Shown: positions 31,372-41,413, numbered from the stretch's first letter. The stretch is 64,000 nucleotides of DNA from Lysinibacillus fusiformis (GCF_002845985.1 NZ_PDFK01000002.1:124001-188000); one strand, 5' to 3'. The notes: generated from the letters alone by a model not told the origin. Numbers and translations: made by a program.

Positions 31372-32517
31372 TCAATCTTCTAGCAAAAATTGTTGAAAAA
31401 CTTCATTGCCCACAAAACGTCCTTTTCTAGTTAGACGAACACCCACCTTATCTTGTTCTAAAAGATCTTTTGAAACTAAATCTTTTATAACAGTCTCATA
31501 ATGAGCAGCCATTGGTGTTTTAAATTTTTCTTCATATATAGTGTGCATAACCCCCGCTGTTTTTCGCAGCCCTAAAAACATTTGTTCTTCTCTTTTTTCC
31601 GCTGGAGATACTTCATGTTCATGAACAATAGGTAGCTCATTTACAAAAACAGCATCCATATATTTTCTTAATGGACCATGATTGGAGTAACGTATGCCCT
31701 TTAAATAACCATGGGCACCCGCCCCAAACCCTGCATATTCATCATTATCCCAATAAATCTTGTTATGCTCTGAATGGAAGCCTGGTTTTGCAAAATTACT
31801 AATTTCGTATTGTTGAAGTCCATGTAAAGCCATTTGCTGCATCAACACATCATACATATCTGCTTCGAGATCTTCCGTTGGTAAATACAACTTGCCTTTT
31901 GTGTATTGATTATAAAAAATCGTTTTTGGCTCTACAATAAGAGAGTAGGCAGAGAAATGGGGTAAATCAAGGGCAAAAGCTTTGTCTAATGAGTCCTTCC
32001 ATTGAGCCATCGTTTGCCCAGGTAAACCATACATTAAATCAATGCTAATGTTTTGAAAGCCAATTTTTCTAGCCAAAGCGATTGTTTCATAAACATGGTC
32101 ATTACTATGAGTGCGTCCAATCTTCTGTAACAGCCCTTGGTCAAAAGATTGCACACCCATGCTTAGACGATTGACACCACCATCAAACAACACTCGCAAT
32201 TTTGCCGCAGACAATTCATCCGGATTAGCCTCTGATGTAAATTCTGTCACACTCTCCATCGGAATATACGTATGAATATACGTTAGTAGTTTGTCCAATT
32301 GCTCCGGTGATAAAGCAGTTGGTGTCCCACCTCCAAGAAAAATCGTTTCGATATTACGAAAATTGTCCGGATATTTTTGTGTGGCAAGAGCCATCTCTTT
32401 ACCAAGTGCTTCTATATATTCATCCACTGGTTGGTTTTTAAAGTAAAATTTATTGAAATCACAATAATTACAAATTTGATGACAGAAAGGAATATGAATG
32501 TAAACACCTCGTGCCAT
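31372..32517 (-). CDS. hemW: Radical SAM heme chaperone HemW
   Basis: HemW (formerly HemN-like, YqeR) is a heme-binding radical-SAM protein thought to insert heme into respiratory enzymes. The 381-residue protein has the CxxxCxxC cluster motif in CHQICNYCDF near residue 12. It also has FLGGGTPTALS and the C-terminal HemN-type domain. It lacks the N-terminal extension of true coproporphyrinogen dehydrogenase. The ATG follows AAGAAGGG. It lies upstream of hrcA, as in Bacillus, but its usual upstream partner lepA is 15 kb away. Confidence 0.95.
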   Translation of the reverse strand: MARGVYIHIPFCHQICNYCDFNKFYFKNQPVDEYIEALGKEMALATQKYPDNFRNIETIFLGGGTPTALSPEQLDKLLTYIHTYIPMESVTEFTSEANPDELSAAKLRVLFDGGVNRLSMGVQSFDQGLLQKIGRTHSNDHVYETIALARKIGFQNISIDLMYGLPGQTMAQWKDSLDKAFALDLPHFSAYSLIVEPKTIFYNQYTKGKLYLPTEDLEADMYDVLMQQMALHGLQQYEISNFAKPGFHSEHNKIYWDNDEYAGFGAGAHGYLKGIRYSNHGPLRKYMDAVFVNELPIVHEHEVSPAEKREEQMFLGLRKTAGVMHTIYEEKFKTPMAAHYETVIKDLVSKDLLEQDKVGVRLTRKGRFVGNEVFQQFLLED

Positions 32518-32730
32518 AGCAATCCCTTCTTTCTCGTTAAGTCTTTTCCATTTCTACATTATAACGAATCAATAGAAGGAACGCTATGAAACCATCTAGC
32601 GAGTTTTCCATACATATCTGCAAGGTTAGCTTCTTTTTCATTTAGTTCTAGAAAAAACTGCACTCCGATTGTTAGCACGTTGGTGCTGCACCCCAAAAGT
32701 TAGAGTAAAAAACTTTTGGGGTGTTTTTTT

Positions 32731-33288
32731 ATGGCAAAATATAGCGATGAATTTAAGTTAAAGGTTGTGAAAGAGTATTTAACAGGAAAAATAGGTCTTA
32801 AACGATTAGCTAAAAAATATTCCATTCCATCTAATACAGCAATTAGAACATGGGTAGCTGCCTACAAAGCATATGGGAATAATGGTATTAAACGAAAAAG
32901 AAGTAAGGAAGTCTATTCTGTTCAATTTAAAGTAGAAGTATTACACTTTATGAAACAAACAGGTGCTTCCTATCAAGAGACAGCGATTCAATTTAAGATG
33001 AACAATCCACGTTTAATCGCTAAATGGAACCAAAAATTTCTGGAAGAAGGGATAGAGGGCCTGCAAGAAAAAGCAAAGGGGCGCCCATCTATGTCGAAAA
33101 AATCAAAACCAACTAAACAAGAAAAAGAAATGTCACGTGAGGAGCAGTTAGAACGTGAAAATGAACTGCTTCGTCTAGAGGTGGCATACTTAAAAAAGTT
33201 GAAGGCTTTTCGAGAGAACCCGGAAGCATTCCTCGGAAAGCACAAGCAGTCATTGCCTTTGAACTCAAAGAAGAAGGATTCCGATTAA
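32731..33288 (+). CDS. IS150-type transposase OrfA (HTH)
   Basis: OrfA (185 residues) is the DNA-binding part of the transposase. It has two HTH motifs (about 10-50, LKRLAKKYSIPSNTAIRTWV, and about 65-105) and a C-terminal leucine-zipper stretch (REEQLERENELLRLEVAYL). The ATG at 32731 is preferred over a TTG at 32716. The ribosome binding site is weak (GGGGTG), as usual for IS. The frameshift site lies in codons near the end of the zipper (LKK). Confidence 0.88.
   Translation: MAKYSDEFKLKVVKEYLTGKIGLKRLAKKYSIPSNTAIRTWVAAYKAYGNNGIKRKRSKEVYSVQFKVEVLHFMKQTGASYQETAIQFKMNNPRLIAKWNQKFLEEGIEGLQEKAKGRPSMSKKSKPTKQEKEMSREEQLERENELLRLEVAYLKKLKAFRENPEAFLGKHKQSLPLNSKKKDSD
33192..33198 (+). other. Programmed -1 frameshift site of the IS element
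   Basis: A-AAA-AAG in the OrfA phase. A -1 slip continues into an open frame (VEGFSREPGSIPRKAQ, then AVIAFELKEEGF) that joins OrfB in phase. The bridging residues resemble the start of IS150 OrfB proteins. IS3 family elements are known to make OrfAB this way. Confidence 0.8.
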
Positions 33289-33299
33289 AAGACATTTTA

Positions 33300-34115
33300 A
33301 TGCATGTAGATATTCCAGAAGCTACGTATCATTATCACATCAAGCAACTGCATCAGGAAGATCCAGATAAGGGATGGCAAACGTTGATTTTAGAGACGTT
33401 TAAGAAACATGAAGGACGATATGGCTATCGTCGTATACATACGGAGTTAAAAGCGCAAGGCTACATCATTAATCACAAAAAAGTACAGCGCATTATGCAG
33501 GAATTAGATTTGAAATGTGAGAAATTCGTCCGCAAGTCGCGCTATAAATCGTATAAAGGTACGGTTGGAAAAGTGGCGAAAAATCGTTTAAATCGCCGTT
33601 TCTATACGCATTACGCCGTACAAAAAGTGGTGACAGACGTAACTGAATTCAAATGTACAGATGATGAAAAACTATATCTGAGCCCAATTATGGACTTATA
33701 TAACGGAGAGGTTATTGGGTTCAGTATGTCTAAACGGCCTACAATGGATTTTGTGCTGGACTCATTGAAACAAGCCCTTCCAGTCATTCGAGAACGTGCA
33801 GAATATCGAACAACAATCCATTCAGATCAAGGCTGGCACTATCAACATAATAAATGGGTGAAAACATTAAAGCAGAACAAGATTTTCCAAAGCATGTCTC
33901 GCAAAGCAACGTGTGCAGACAATGCAGCAATGGAAAACTTCTTTGGCTTACTCAAACAAGAAATGTATTACGGGGAAGAATTAGTCTCATATGACGTGTT
34001 AAAAAAGAAAATTGAAAAATATATCCACTACTATAACAACGAACGTATTAAACAAAAATTGGCCGGCATGAGTCCGGTAAAATACCGAACTCATGCCAGC
34101 CAATTAGCTGCATAA
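33300..34115 (+). CDS. IS150-type transposase OrfB (integrase core)
   Basis: OrfB supplies the DDE catalytic domain (271 residues from the ATG, longer in the frameshift fusion). The N-terminal HTH_21 region reads KHEGRYGYRRIHTEL. The rve core has the first Asp in VVTDVTEF, the second in IHSDQGWHY and the Glu in AAMENFFGLLKQE. It ends NERIKQKLAGMSPVKYR, as in the family. All catalytic residues are present. Confidence 0.93.
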   Translation: MHVDIPEATYHYHIKQLHQEDPDKGWQTLILETFKKHEGRYGYRRIHTELKAQGYIINHKKVQRIMQELDLKCEKFVRKSRYKSYKGTVGKVAKNRLNRRFYTHYAVQKVVTDVTEFKCTDDEKLYLSPIMDLYNGEVIGFSMSKRPTMDFVLDSLKQALPVIRERAEYRTTIHSDQGWHYQHNKWVKTLKQNKIFQSMSRKATCADNAAMENFFGLLKQEMYYGEELVSYDVLKKKIEKYIHYYNNERIKQKLAGMSPVKYRTHASQLAA

Positions 34116-34198
34116 ATAAAAACTCTAACTTTAAGGGGTCACTACCTTTCTAACAAATCGGAAGTGCAGTTTTTCATATATAACAAATGACTACAACT

Positions 34199-35047
34199 TT
34201 ATTCTTTTTTTATTTTGATGCCGTCAGCAACTTTACTGCCATCCTTCTTGACAGGAATTAATGTATATTTTTTTTCTGTTAAATAAAGTGCATCTACGCG
34301 ACTTCCCCACTTTGTCCCCTCTTTATTTAATGGATAGGGTGTAGCAAAGTTCCATGATTGTCCTGCCTTTGATTGGATTTTAAAATAAACTGCATCATTG
34401 ACAATGCTTTGATCGGCATGAAAATAAATCGTTGTTGAGATGGGTGTGGAGACAACTTTATCAATCGTTATTTCCTGTTGATTGACATGATTGACTTTTT
34501 TATTAATCACAAAGATTTTTCGATCTTCTTGTAATTGTTCCTGAGAAGCCTCTACCTGAAATTCCCAAGGTTTATCAATCGGTGTTTCTACATTCCAATC
34601 TTTATAACGAATAGCTAATGCTAAATCTTCGTCTGACGGAAAATCATCCATTTTGATACTATTGTATATGGTATATACATTTTTAGACTGGACAATGGAT
34701 TGACCTCCATTACGAACCATATAATCTTTCCCATTGACGAGTATTTGAGGGAAGAAAAATATTTGGTGTTTTGGTGTAAATGCTTTCACAGGCTCAAAGG
34801 TAGCATTCAGTAAAATTTGATTGTCATCAATAATCACTTCATTTAACGTTAAACGCCCTAAGCTATTGCTTGCTGTCTTCCCTACCTCTGTTTTATAGGC
34901 TTCGAAATCCACATCTCGATTGCACCACAAATACAGCAATGATCCACTAACGACCATCAATAAAAAGATAACAACTATTCCTCGTTTTTTTCTGCGTCCT
35001 CGATTTTCCTTATCCAAATCCACTACTCGCAGTATATCATTGGACAA
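34199..35047 (-). CDS. Membrane-anchored protein, DUF4179-like ectodomain
   Basis: The 282-residue protein has a basic cytoplasmic head (RGRRKKRG), one membrane segment at about 22-42 and an extracellular part of 240 residues. The pattern LTLNEVIIDDNQILLNATF and the two beta-rich halves resemble DUF4179-type ectodomains of anti-sigma-like proteins. The N-terminus is too short for a zinc anti-sigma domain and no sigma factor gene is adjacent. The start is TTG at 35047 behind GAGGTG. Its terminator appears to have been split by the IS downstream. The function is not known. Confidence 0.6.
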   Translation of the reverse strand: MSNDILRVVDLDKENRGRRKKRGIVVIFLLMVVSGSLLYLWCNRDVDFEAYKTEVGKTASNSLGRLTLNEVIIDDNQILLNATFEPVKAFTPKHQIFFFPQILVNGKDYMVRNGGQSIVQSKNVYTIYNSIKMDDFPSDEDLALAIRYKDWNVETPIDKPWEFQVEASQEQLQEDRKIFVINKKVNHVNQQEITIDKVVSTPISTTIYFHADQSIVNDAVYFKIQSKAGQSWNFATPYPLNKEGTKWGSRVDALYLTEKKYTLIPVKKDGSKVADGIKIKKE

Positions 35048-35162
35048 CCGTACACCTCATTTTTATAAATATCGTTATAATTCATTGTAGTTTGTAACAA
35101 AGCATTATATAACCTTGTTTAAAAGCAAGACAGGACGAATCCATTATGTATAAAAGGAATTT

Positions 35163-36362
35163 TTACATTCCTTTATGCTGATGACGAACTTTATTGGCTA
35201 TTTGCATTAAATAGTCCACAAAGAGATCATCTCTTACTAACCACACCTGATAATTTCGCTTTAAAAACCACTCCGCTTCATGAAAGCTAGCAAAGTTTTG
35301 CGCTAATGGCGTGTTATTCTTTTCAATCCCCCAGTCAATATCGTCGCTTGAAAAAAGAATAAACACATCCTCTTGCTGATTTTTATAAAATGTTCCAAAT
35401 GAAGAAGCCTTTAAATTATAACGATTCCTTTTCGCATCCTCTGGAATAGGCTCTATGTGGAAGGTTGCCAATACAAACTGTTTGTAGGCTTCCATCGTTA
35501 AAGAGCAGCCCGCAGCCTTTTGATGTCCGCCTCCACCATAAACAGCGGCAATAGCTGACACATCTATATGGTCATGAACCGTTCGAAAGGATATTCTTTT
35601 ACTGCCCATATTGATCATCGCAATATAATCAAGATGCATGTTTTCCTTACCTAATTCATTACCAAGCTCAGAATGATAGGATTCCGCATAAACAACGCCA
35701 GCATAAAAGTCGCCCAAATTGGTTTGCACAAGTTCTCGTTTCTTCCGCCGAATATAACGCTCTATTTTTTCTTCTTCCATACTTAAAATTTTCTTTTCAA
35801 ATTCATCAAAATCAAAGCGATCACTTATTTTTAAACGATCCAGCATTTTCTCTTCAAATTCTTCAATGGATACTAGAAAAAACAGTGCATTTAATCGTTG
35901 CGCTTGAAAATTGCCGTTCTTTTCCCATTCCCATGTATCATATTGTCTTACTAACTCTACGAATTCTGAAATGGCGGCTGTTTTTTCTAATAAACCATGG
36001 GTCACCAAGTACTGATACAATAAAGAAGTAGCGGACGTTAAATAGCCATGCTCATCTTCAATTAAAACCTTTCCCCATTCATACTGATTGAAATGCAGCG
36101 CTGTTTTATGATGGTCCAGCAATTGTACATTCCCAGTTGCCTGATAATAGTCCTGAATCCTTTTTTCATTTTCTTCGTTTGGAGAAAGATCTGTAATAAA
36201 CAAAAATGTTTTCTGTTGATCATTCTCCAAAAAGAATTCTATTTCACGGTCAAGTGCCGTAATAGAATTGTAGCGTATCCTTACCTTATCGTTAAAAGCA
36301 AGCTTTGCTAAAATCCCACACCCTACTCCATCTAAATCATTATGTGATAATAATTTATACAT
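35163..36362 (-). CDS. nrnB: DHH family oligoribonuclease / nanoRNase NrnB
   Basis: NrnB (B. subtilis YngD) degrades short RNA oligomers and has DHH-DHHA1 architecture. The 399-residue product has SHNDLDGVGCG, ITDLSPNEE and the DHH motif LLDHHKTA. The DHHA1 motif YGGGGHQKAAG is near residue 275. A C-terminal extension is shared with YngD. The start is set at 36362, after GGGAGGTG. The frame from 36377 includes that site. It is isolated between minus- and plus-strand neighbours in the accessory block. Confidence 0.92.
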   Translation of the reverse strand: MYKLLSHNDLDGVGCGILAKLAFNDKVRIRYNSITALDREIEFFLENDQQKTFLFITDLSPNEENEKRIQDYYQATGNVQLLDHHKTALHFNQYEWGKVLIEDEHGYLTSATSLLYQYLVTHGLLEKTAAISEFVELVRQYDTWEWEKNGNFQAQRLNALFFLVSIEEFEEKMLDRLKISDRFDFDEFEKKILSMEEEKIERYIRRKKRELVQTNLGDFYAGVVYAESYHSELGNELGKENMHLDYIAMINMGSKRISFRTVHDHIDVSAIAAVYGGGGHQKAAGCSLTMEAYKQFVLATFHIEPIPEDAKRNRYNLKASSFGTFYKNQQEDVFILFSSDDIDWGIEKNNTPLAQNFASFHEAEWFLKRNYQVWLVRDDLFVDYLMQIANKVRHQHKGM

Positions 36363-36518
36363 CTCTTCACCTCCCATGTAGTATGGTTATTTTTTTGTGA
36401 TTCAAACAGAAAGTGGTAGCTAAAAATTGCAGTACGGACAAAGCGTCATTGAAATTGGATTCAAGTTAACATACATTTAAAACATGATATCGATTTGGAC
36501 AAAGAGAGGAGTCTGTTC

Positions 36519-37223
36519 ATGAAACGGAAACTAATTACTATTGGCATAGTTCTTCTACTAATGTGTGCTTTCGCATTTTCAGCTTATAAACTAATGAACG
36601 CTCGTAACTATCAATTGTTTGGCAATATTACTTCTCATGTTGACACACAGGAAAAGGTGGCTGCCCTGACATTCGATGATGGACCAACTGACAAGACAGA
36701 CGCTATTTTAGCGTTACTAGAAGACTACCAAGTAAAAGCAACGTTTTTTCTAATTGGACAGGATATTGAGAAGCATCCAGAAGAAGCAAAGAAAATTGCA
36801 GTAGCAGGCCATCAAATTGGCAACCATACGTATTCGCATAAGCGTATGGTATTGAAAAGCCCTTCCTTTATTAAAAATGAAATAGAAAAAACAGATGCAC
36901 TCATTGCTAGCATTGGCTATCAACAAACACCTTTCGTCAGACCACCCTATGGTAAAAAACTAATCGGCTTTCCCCATTATTTACATAAACATCAACGTGA
37001 GACCATTACATGGAACTTAGAGCCCGATACGTTCTTTACAAAGGCAGAGGAAAAAATAAATTATGTGAAAGAAAATATTCAACCAGGTTCTATTATTTTA
37101 ATGCACCCTATGTACGACCATACAGACAATGAATTACAGGCAATAGAAGGCATTCTTCAAACGCTTATTGATGAAGGCTATACATTTGTTACGATAGAAG
37201 AACTTTTACAATATCAAAAATAA
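36519..37223 (+). CDS. Polysaccharide deacetylase (NodB domain), membrane-anchored
   Basis: CE4-family enzymes remove acetyl groups from chitin, peptidoglycan or other N-acetyl sugars. The 234-residue protein has an N-terminal signal anchor (about 5-23) and a NodB domain. Motifs are LTFDDGP (catalytic and metal Asp), GNHTYSH (metal His pair), RPPYG and ILMHPM. The ATG at 36519 follows AGAGGAG. It resembles PdaA/YheN-type proteins, but the substrate cannot be told. A terminator follows. Confidence 0.9.
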   Translation: MKRKLITIGIVLLLMCAFAFSAYKLMNARNYQLFGNITSHVDTQEKVAALTFDDGPTDKTDAILALLEDYQVKATFFLIGQDIEKHPEEAKKIAVAGHQIGNHTYSHKRMVLKSPSFIKNEIEKTDALIASIGYQQTPFVRPPYGKKLIGFPHYLHKHQRETITWNLEPDTFFTKAEEKINYVKENIQPGSIILMHPMYDHTDNELQAIEGILQTLIDEGYTFVTIEELLQYQK

Positions 37224-37237
37224 TCACCCCTGTTGCC

Positions 37238-37271
37238 AAGAATCTGCATCACCTTTCATGCAGATTTTTTT
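37238..37271 (+). terminator. Terminator of the deacetylase gene
   Basis: AATCTGCAT and ATGCAGATT form a stem ending in seven T (37265-37271). Confidence 0.88.
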
Positions 37272-37579
37272 AGTTAGAAAGGATTAGATTCCCTCTCTTT
37301 TTCTATGACCTAAACATTATCTAATTTATAATTTCTAATCTTCCTCTCAATCTCCATATCCAATAGCATGTTCAGCTTATAAACCCCATGGCATAAAGGA
37401 AAACAACTTATTTAGAATTTATAAATTGAAGTTGGATTTTTCAGAAATGTTAATAAATATTTTTTCAGTAAAATATAATCACCATCTCTGCTAAAATATG
37501 CTATTATACCTTTAGTATAATGTCCTATTTTTATTATATTAAAAATAGAGGAAATATGAACTATAAAAGGATGATGATT
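37272..37579 (+). promoter_or_regulatory. AT-rich leader before the decarboxylase gene
   Basis: About 300 bases without a gene. A TATAAT box at 37516-37521 is the best -10 candidate, although its -35 is poor. Because it overlaps the first in-frame ATG (37520), that codon is unlikely to be the start. AGAGGA precedes an ATG at 37556 and AAAGG precedes the ATG at 37580. Confidence 0.5.
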
Positions 37580-39223
37580 ATGCAAAATATCCAACAATTA
37601 TTCCAGAGCGAAGATGGAAATATCCAACAAAGAGAGAATTTTTTATCCCTATTAGAGAAAATTGTTTCCTCATTAGATGAATTAAAAAATCCACATAAGA
37701 CAACACTTGGTCCAATGAAAGAGCGTTCTGCTAATTTCTATCAAGAGCTGATGCAAGAACATCAAGTGCCAACTACAGGGGTTGGGCTCGATCAAGTTGT
37801 AAAAGAAATGACACAATTAATGCAAGGACATCCTTATCATACACGTAACTTTGTAACCAATGTTTTACCAATGGCAAGCATCCCAGGTGTATTAGGTCAA
37901 TTTACAAATGCCCTACTAAATGGCAACAACTTATGGGATGTTTATGGTCCTGCTGCCGCTGAGTGTGAGGTCAAAGTAGTGGCTATGATGTCTAAATTAG
38001 TTGGCTATGATTATACGAAGAGCTTTGGTTATACAACATGGGGTGGACAAGGTGCCGTTTTCAGTGGACTTCGCCTTGCCATCGCCAAACAATTTCCACA
38101 TGCCAAAGAAGATGGTGTTCCGAATAACTTATATTGCTTTGCTTCAGAAAACGCACATTATAGCCTTTTAAAATCTGTTGAGGCCGTGGGCATTGGCAGT
38201 AAACATTTAGTACGTGTAAAAGCTGGCAAAGACCACTCAATGGATGTGGAAGACCTACGTATTCGTATGACAGAAGTAATCGAAAATGGCGGTATCCCTG
38301 TCTATGTAGTGGCTACTACAGGAGCGACTGATCAATTTGGTATTGATGATATACAAGCTATTAAAGAGGTTACTACAACGCTTGAGAAGAAGTACAATTT
38401 ACAGCCAGTACATATTCATGCTGATTCGGCTTTAGGTGGTTTTTATGCCTTCTTCAATGATTATGATTTCGAAAAAAACCCTCTACAATTTGAAGGCGAT
38501 GTCGTACAAGGCTTACGACATATCCATGACCGCATGCAACATCTAGCTATGGCAGATAGCCTTTGCTTTGACTTCCAAAAGCTTGGACAAACACCTTATT
38601 TAACTAGCTTATTCTTAATTAAAGAAGGTAACAGTTTACAGCTATTAGATATTGAGGACTTCGATACACCTTATGTGGGCAATCGTGGTTATGGTTCATA
38701 CCATACTGGTTATACATTAGAGTGCTCTCGTATGGGTAGCTCCATTGCTATTTTTGCTGCTCTCCAAGCATTCGGTAAGGAAGGTTATCAGCAACTATTA
38801 GCCAACTATGTACGTGTGAATTTAGCGTTCCGCACACAATTAGCTGAGAAAACACCAATGCTACAGGTCGTTAATGACACAAATATTGGTCCAGTTACAG
38901 CCTTTCGCTTGTATCCTGATGGCTTTAATTGGCAGGCTGAGCAAGCTGGTCATTATACACAGGATCAAATTGAACACATTAATGGTATCAATGCATCATT
39001 CTTTGAAATTATAGGTGAAGGTCGTGATGATGTATTCTTTGGTGATACAACACGAGTTTGTACGGTTAGCACGAGTGATACAACACAGCATGTTCCCGTT
39101 GCAGCGGCAAAATTCTTCTCTATTTCACCATACACAGAGACAGATCATATCCCAAACATGATTCATTTCTTACAGCAAAAGCTAACAGTATTGGAGGCGT
39201 CTCACATTGCGTATCGTCACTAA
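37580..39223 (+). CDS. PLP-dependent group II amino acid decarboxylase-like protein
   Basis: The protein belongs to the fold-type I decarboxylases (glutamate/tyrosine/aromatic amino acid type), about 547 residues. Motifs are [46 protein letters not shown] (PLP-binding Asp) and [10 protein letters not shown] (Schiff-base Lys near residue 330). The substrate cannot be inferred. The family includes tyrosine, glutamate and aspartate decarboxylases. The ATG at 37580 is used; 37556 is an alternative. Its last 17 bases overlap the start of a chemoreceptor gene, and the Shine-Dalgarno of that gene lies within this coding sequence. The two are therefore cotranscribed and probably translationally coupled. 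Confidence 0.85.
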   Translation: MQNIQQLFQSEDGNIQQRENFLSLLEKIVSSLDELKNPHKTTLGPMKERSANFYQELMQEHQVPTTGVGLDQVVKEMTQLMQGHPYHTRNFVTNVLPMASIPGVLGQFTNALLNGNNLWDVYGPAAAECEVKVVAMMSKLVGYDYTKSFGYTTWGGQGAVFSGLRLAIAKQFPHAKEDGVPNNLYCFASENAHYSLLKSVEAVGIGSKHLVRVKAGKDHSMDVEDLRIRMTEVIENGGIPVYVVATTGATDQFGIDDIQAIKEVTTTLEKKYNLQPVHIHADSALGGFYAFFNDYDFEKNPLQFEGDVVQGLRHIHDRMQHLAMADSLCFDFQKLGQTPYLTSLFLIKEGNSLQLLDIEDFDTPYVGNRGYGSYHTGYTLECSRMGSSIAIFAALQAFGKEGYQQLLANYVRVNLAFRTQLAEKTPMLQVVNDTNIGPVTAFRLYPDGFNWQAEQAGHYTQDQIEHINGINASFFEIIGEGRDDVFFGDTTRVCTVSTSDTTQHVPVAAAKFFSISPYTETDHIPNMIHFLQQKLTVLEASHIAYRH

Positions 39224-40904
39224 ATTTAAAAGTTCTTTACTCTATAAATATATAGCCAGTTTCACCATTCCAATAGCCATTATTTCATTGCTATTTAGTG
39301 TTGTATTATTCGCGGTTTCTTACCGTATTATCGACAATTTTGTCATTAAACAATTCGAAACTACTTTAGAGATCACATCGAATACGATTTTTGAAGATCT
39401 TGAGAAAAATGATGTAAAAGCGGCGGATAACGGTAGCTCTGACAATTATAAAAAACTATTAGATCAATTAAACGCTACGGTTAAAAAGTTTGATATAGAA
39501 AACGCCTATGTGCTTTCAAAAGCCAATGGTAAGGAGCATATCGTGGCATTAAGTAATACTGACAATCATCAGCAAGACTATGAATTTAGTGATGAAATGC
39601 GAAAAGCCGTCGACACGCAAACCATTCAAACAAGTGATATATACAAAGATGAATATGGTATCCATAAATCTATTTTCATCCCATTTAAAGATACTGATAT
39701 TATTTTTGGTTTAGATATGGATGCTTCCTTCATTTCTAAGCTACAAACAGAAACACTTTGGATTTGTATTATTCTAACCGTTGTTTTTGTGATTTTTGGT
39801 ATTATCGTTGCTTACTTTATTAGTGTAGGTATTACGAAACCAATTAAAAAAATGACCCGCTATGTCGGTCAGGTTGCACAGGGAGATTTAGCCGTCGAGC
39901 CTCTCCAAATAAAAGGTTCCAATGAAATTGCCCAGCTATCATCAGGCATTGAAAATATGACGGAAGATTTACGTACATTAATTCAGCAAATAGCTCAAAA
40001 TGCTGAACAAGTGGCGGCCATGTCAGAGGAATTAACTGCAAGCTCCGAGCAAACAAGTGCTTCCATACAGCAAATTACATCTTCTATGCAAGAGGTTGCA
40101 GTGGGCTCAGAAAAACAAACCTCTTCGATTGAAGAAGTGGAAAGCCATATTACAACCATCTCTAGCAAAATGACAGAGGTTGTCACAAGCGTAACTGGTG
40201 TGACAGAAAAGGCATTCCAGGCATCTGCGATCTCAGAAAAAGGCAATACAACGATTCAAGATGCTACAGAAAAAATGGCCGTAACATCCCAAGCCATTCA
40301 AGAATCAGCAACTGTCGTTGAACGTTTAAGCACATACACGAATGAAATCGGGGATATTGTAGCATTGATTACCCAAATTACGGATCAAACCAACTTACTT
40401 GCGTTAAATGCTTCCATTGAAGCAGCGCGTGCAGGTGAGCATGGCAAAGGCTTTGCAGTAGTAGCTGAGGAAGTACGTAAGCTGGCCGATCAATCTTTAG
40501 ATGCTACAAACAGTATTCGAACACGTATCGAAACCATTAAGGAAGAATCGGCTCAAGCCGTAAAATCGATGGCTATTAGCAGCAGTAATCTTGCGGAAAG
40601 CTCCACAACATTTAATGCATCAGGAGAAGCATTTGCTGACATCTATAGCCACGTCACATCACTTACGCAGGAAATGGACCATGTCAATAACATAATGTCC
40701 AATATCAATGAAGGCGTGAGCAGCATCGCGATCTCTGTTGAACAAGTGGGCGTAGTAGCTGTGCAAGCCTCAGGCAATATTCAAAACGTTGCTGCTGCTT
40801 CTGAGGAGCAATCTGCAAGTATCGAGGAAATCACAGCTTCTTCGAATAACTTAGCAGAAATGGCTCAACAGCTTCGCAATATCACTCAAAAATTTAAGTT
40901 ATAA
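39207..40904 (+). CDS. Methyl-accepting chemotaxis protein
   Basis: This transmembrane chemoreceptor feeds the CheA/CheW pathway. The 565-residue protein has TM1 at about 15-42, a small extracellular sensor (about 43-185, Cache-like), TM2 at about 187-212 and a HAMP domain (about 213-265). The long signalling coiled coil carries the hairpin tip [20 protein letters not shown]. The start is TTG at 39207 with GGAGG 9 bases upstream, both inside the preceding decarboxylase gene. The ligand is unknown. The coupling suggests it may sense the substrate or product of the decarboxylase, which is inference. Confidence 0.95.
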   Translation: MRIVTKFKSSLLYKYIASFTIPIAIISLLFSVVLFAVSYRIIDNFVIKQFETTLEITSNTIFEDLEKNDVKAADNGSSDNYKKLLDQLNATVKKFDIENAYVLSKANGKEHIVALSNTDNHQQDYEFSDEMRKAVDTQTIQTSDIYKDEYGIHKSIFIPFKDTDIIFGLDMDASFISKLQTETLWICIILTVVFVIFGIIVAYFISVGITKPIKKMTRYVGQVAQGDLAVEPLQIKGSNEIAQLSSGIENMTEDLRTLIQQIAQNAEQVAAMSEELTASSEQTSASIQQITSSMQEVAVGSEKQTSSIEEVESHITTISSKMTEVVTSVTGVTEKAFQASAISEKGNTTIQDATEKMAVTSQAIQESATVVERLSTYTNEIGDIVALITQITDQTNLLALNASIEAARAGEHGKGFAVVAEEVRKLADQSLDATNSIRTRIETIKEESAQAVKSMAISSSNLAESSTTFNASGEAFADIYSHVTSLTQEMDHVNNIMSNINEGVSSIAISVEQVGVVAVQASGNIQNVAAASEEQSASIEEITASSNNLAEMAQQLRNITQKFKL

Positions 40905-40911
40905 AATTAAG

Positions 40912-40947
40912 AATCCGCTATGCTCCTTTTCGGCATAGCGGATTTTT
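40912..40947 (+). terminator. Terminator of the decarboxylase-MCP operon
   Basis: AATCCGCTATGC pairs with GCATAGCGGATT over 12 bp, followed by TTTTT. Confidence 0.9.
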
Positions 40948-40960
40948 CTCTGCATAAAAA

Positions 40961-40985
40961 ATCTCCTACCAAAATGGTAGAAGAT
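40961..40985 (-). terminator. Terminator of yqeY
   Basis: ATCTcCTACC and GGTAGaAGAT form a stem with a 5-base loop. On the minus strand a T6 run follows. It overlaps the yqeY stop codon (40985-40987). Confidence 0.8.
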
Positions 40986-41413
40986 TAGGCAATAATATTT
41001 TTCACAACTTTTGAGATAACTGCACCTTCCGCTTGGCCTGTAAGCAATGGCTTCGCAATTTTCATGGCTTCTCCCATGTTCATTCCTTTACCAACACCTG
41101 CCGCTACTAATTTCTCAGCAATCGCTTCTTCGGATAATTGCTTCGGTAAGAAAGATTTCAAAAGTGTCAATTTGGCTTCCTCTTTTTCAATCAAATCTGC
41201 TCGTCCAGCCGTCTGTGCGCCTTCTAACGCTTGATTCGTTTGTTTGACCTCTCGATGAATAATGGCTATCTCTTCTTCAGCGGTTAATGCTGCTCCCTTT
41301 TCTTTTTCAGCAGAATCTAAAGCTGATTTCAAAAGAGATAATACACCCTTTGCTAAAGTATCTTTCTCTCTCATTGCCGTTTTTAATTGTTCAAATACTT
41401 CTGTTTTTAACAA
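40985..41413 (-). CDS. yqeY: GatB/YqeY domain protein
   Basis: YqeY proteins share the tRNA-binding tail domain of GatB. Their role is unclear. The 142-residue product covers the whole family domain (EKEKGAALTAEEEIAIIHREV; SFLPKQLSEEAI; GMNMGEAMKIAKPLL). The start is taken as TTG at 41413, 8 bases after AAGGAG. A GTG at 41422 would lie on top of that site. In B. subtilis this gene follows rpsU. Here it is 20 kb away in the accessory block, as a single-gene unit. Confidence 0.88.
   Translation of the reverse strand: MLKTEVFEQLKTAMREKDTLAKGVLSLLKSALDSAEKEKGAALTAEEEIAIIHREVKQTNQALEGAQTAGRADLIEKEEAKLTLLKSFLPKQLSEEAIAEKLVAAGVGKGMNMGEAMKIAKPLLTGQAEGAVISKVVKNIIA

Larger units (their letters stand above)
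32684..34144 (+). mobile_element. IS3 family (IS150 group) insertion sequence, apparently intact
   Basis: Two overlapping-phase transposase frames lie between terminal inverted repeats of about 23 bp. The left repeat is 32684-32706 (TGCTGCACCCC then AAAAGTTAGAGT). The right repeat is 34122-34144, its inverse with a few differences. A slippery A-AAA-AAG at 33192-33198 would fuse OrfA to OrfB by -1 frameshifting. No clear target duplication is seen, so the exact ends are uncertain by a few bases. Both frames are full length, so it may still be active. Confidence 0.9.
32651..34175 (-). terminator. Split intrinsic terminator interrupted by the IS element
   Basis: The outer arms 32651-32675 and 34150-34175 are inverted copies of each other (GAAAAACTGCACT... 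then ...AGTGCAGTTTTTTC), differing by three single-base indels. Joined without the IS they form a stem of about 25 bp. On the minus strand it would be followed by six T, just after the stop of the gene at 34199. The arms lie immediately outside the IS termini. Confidence 0.75.
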
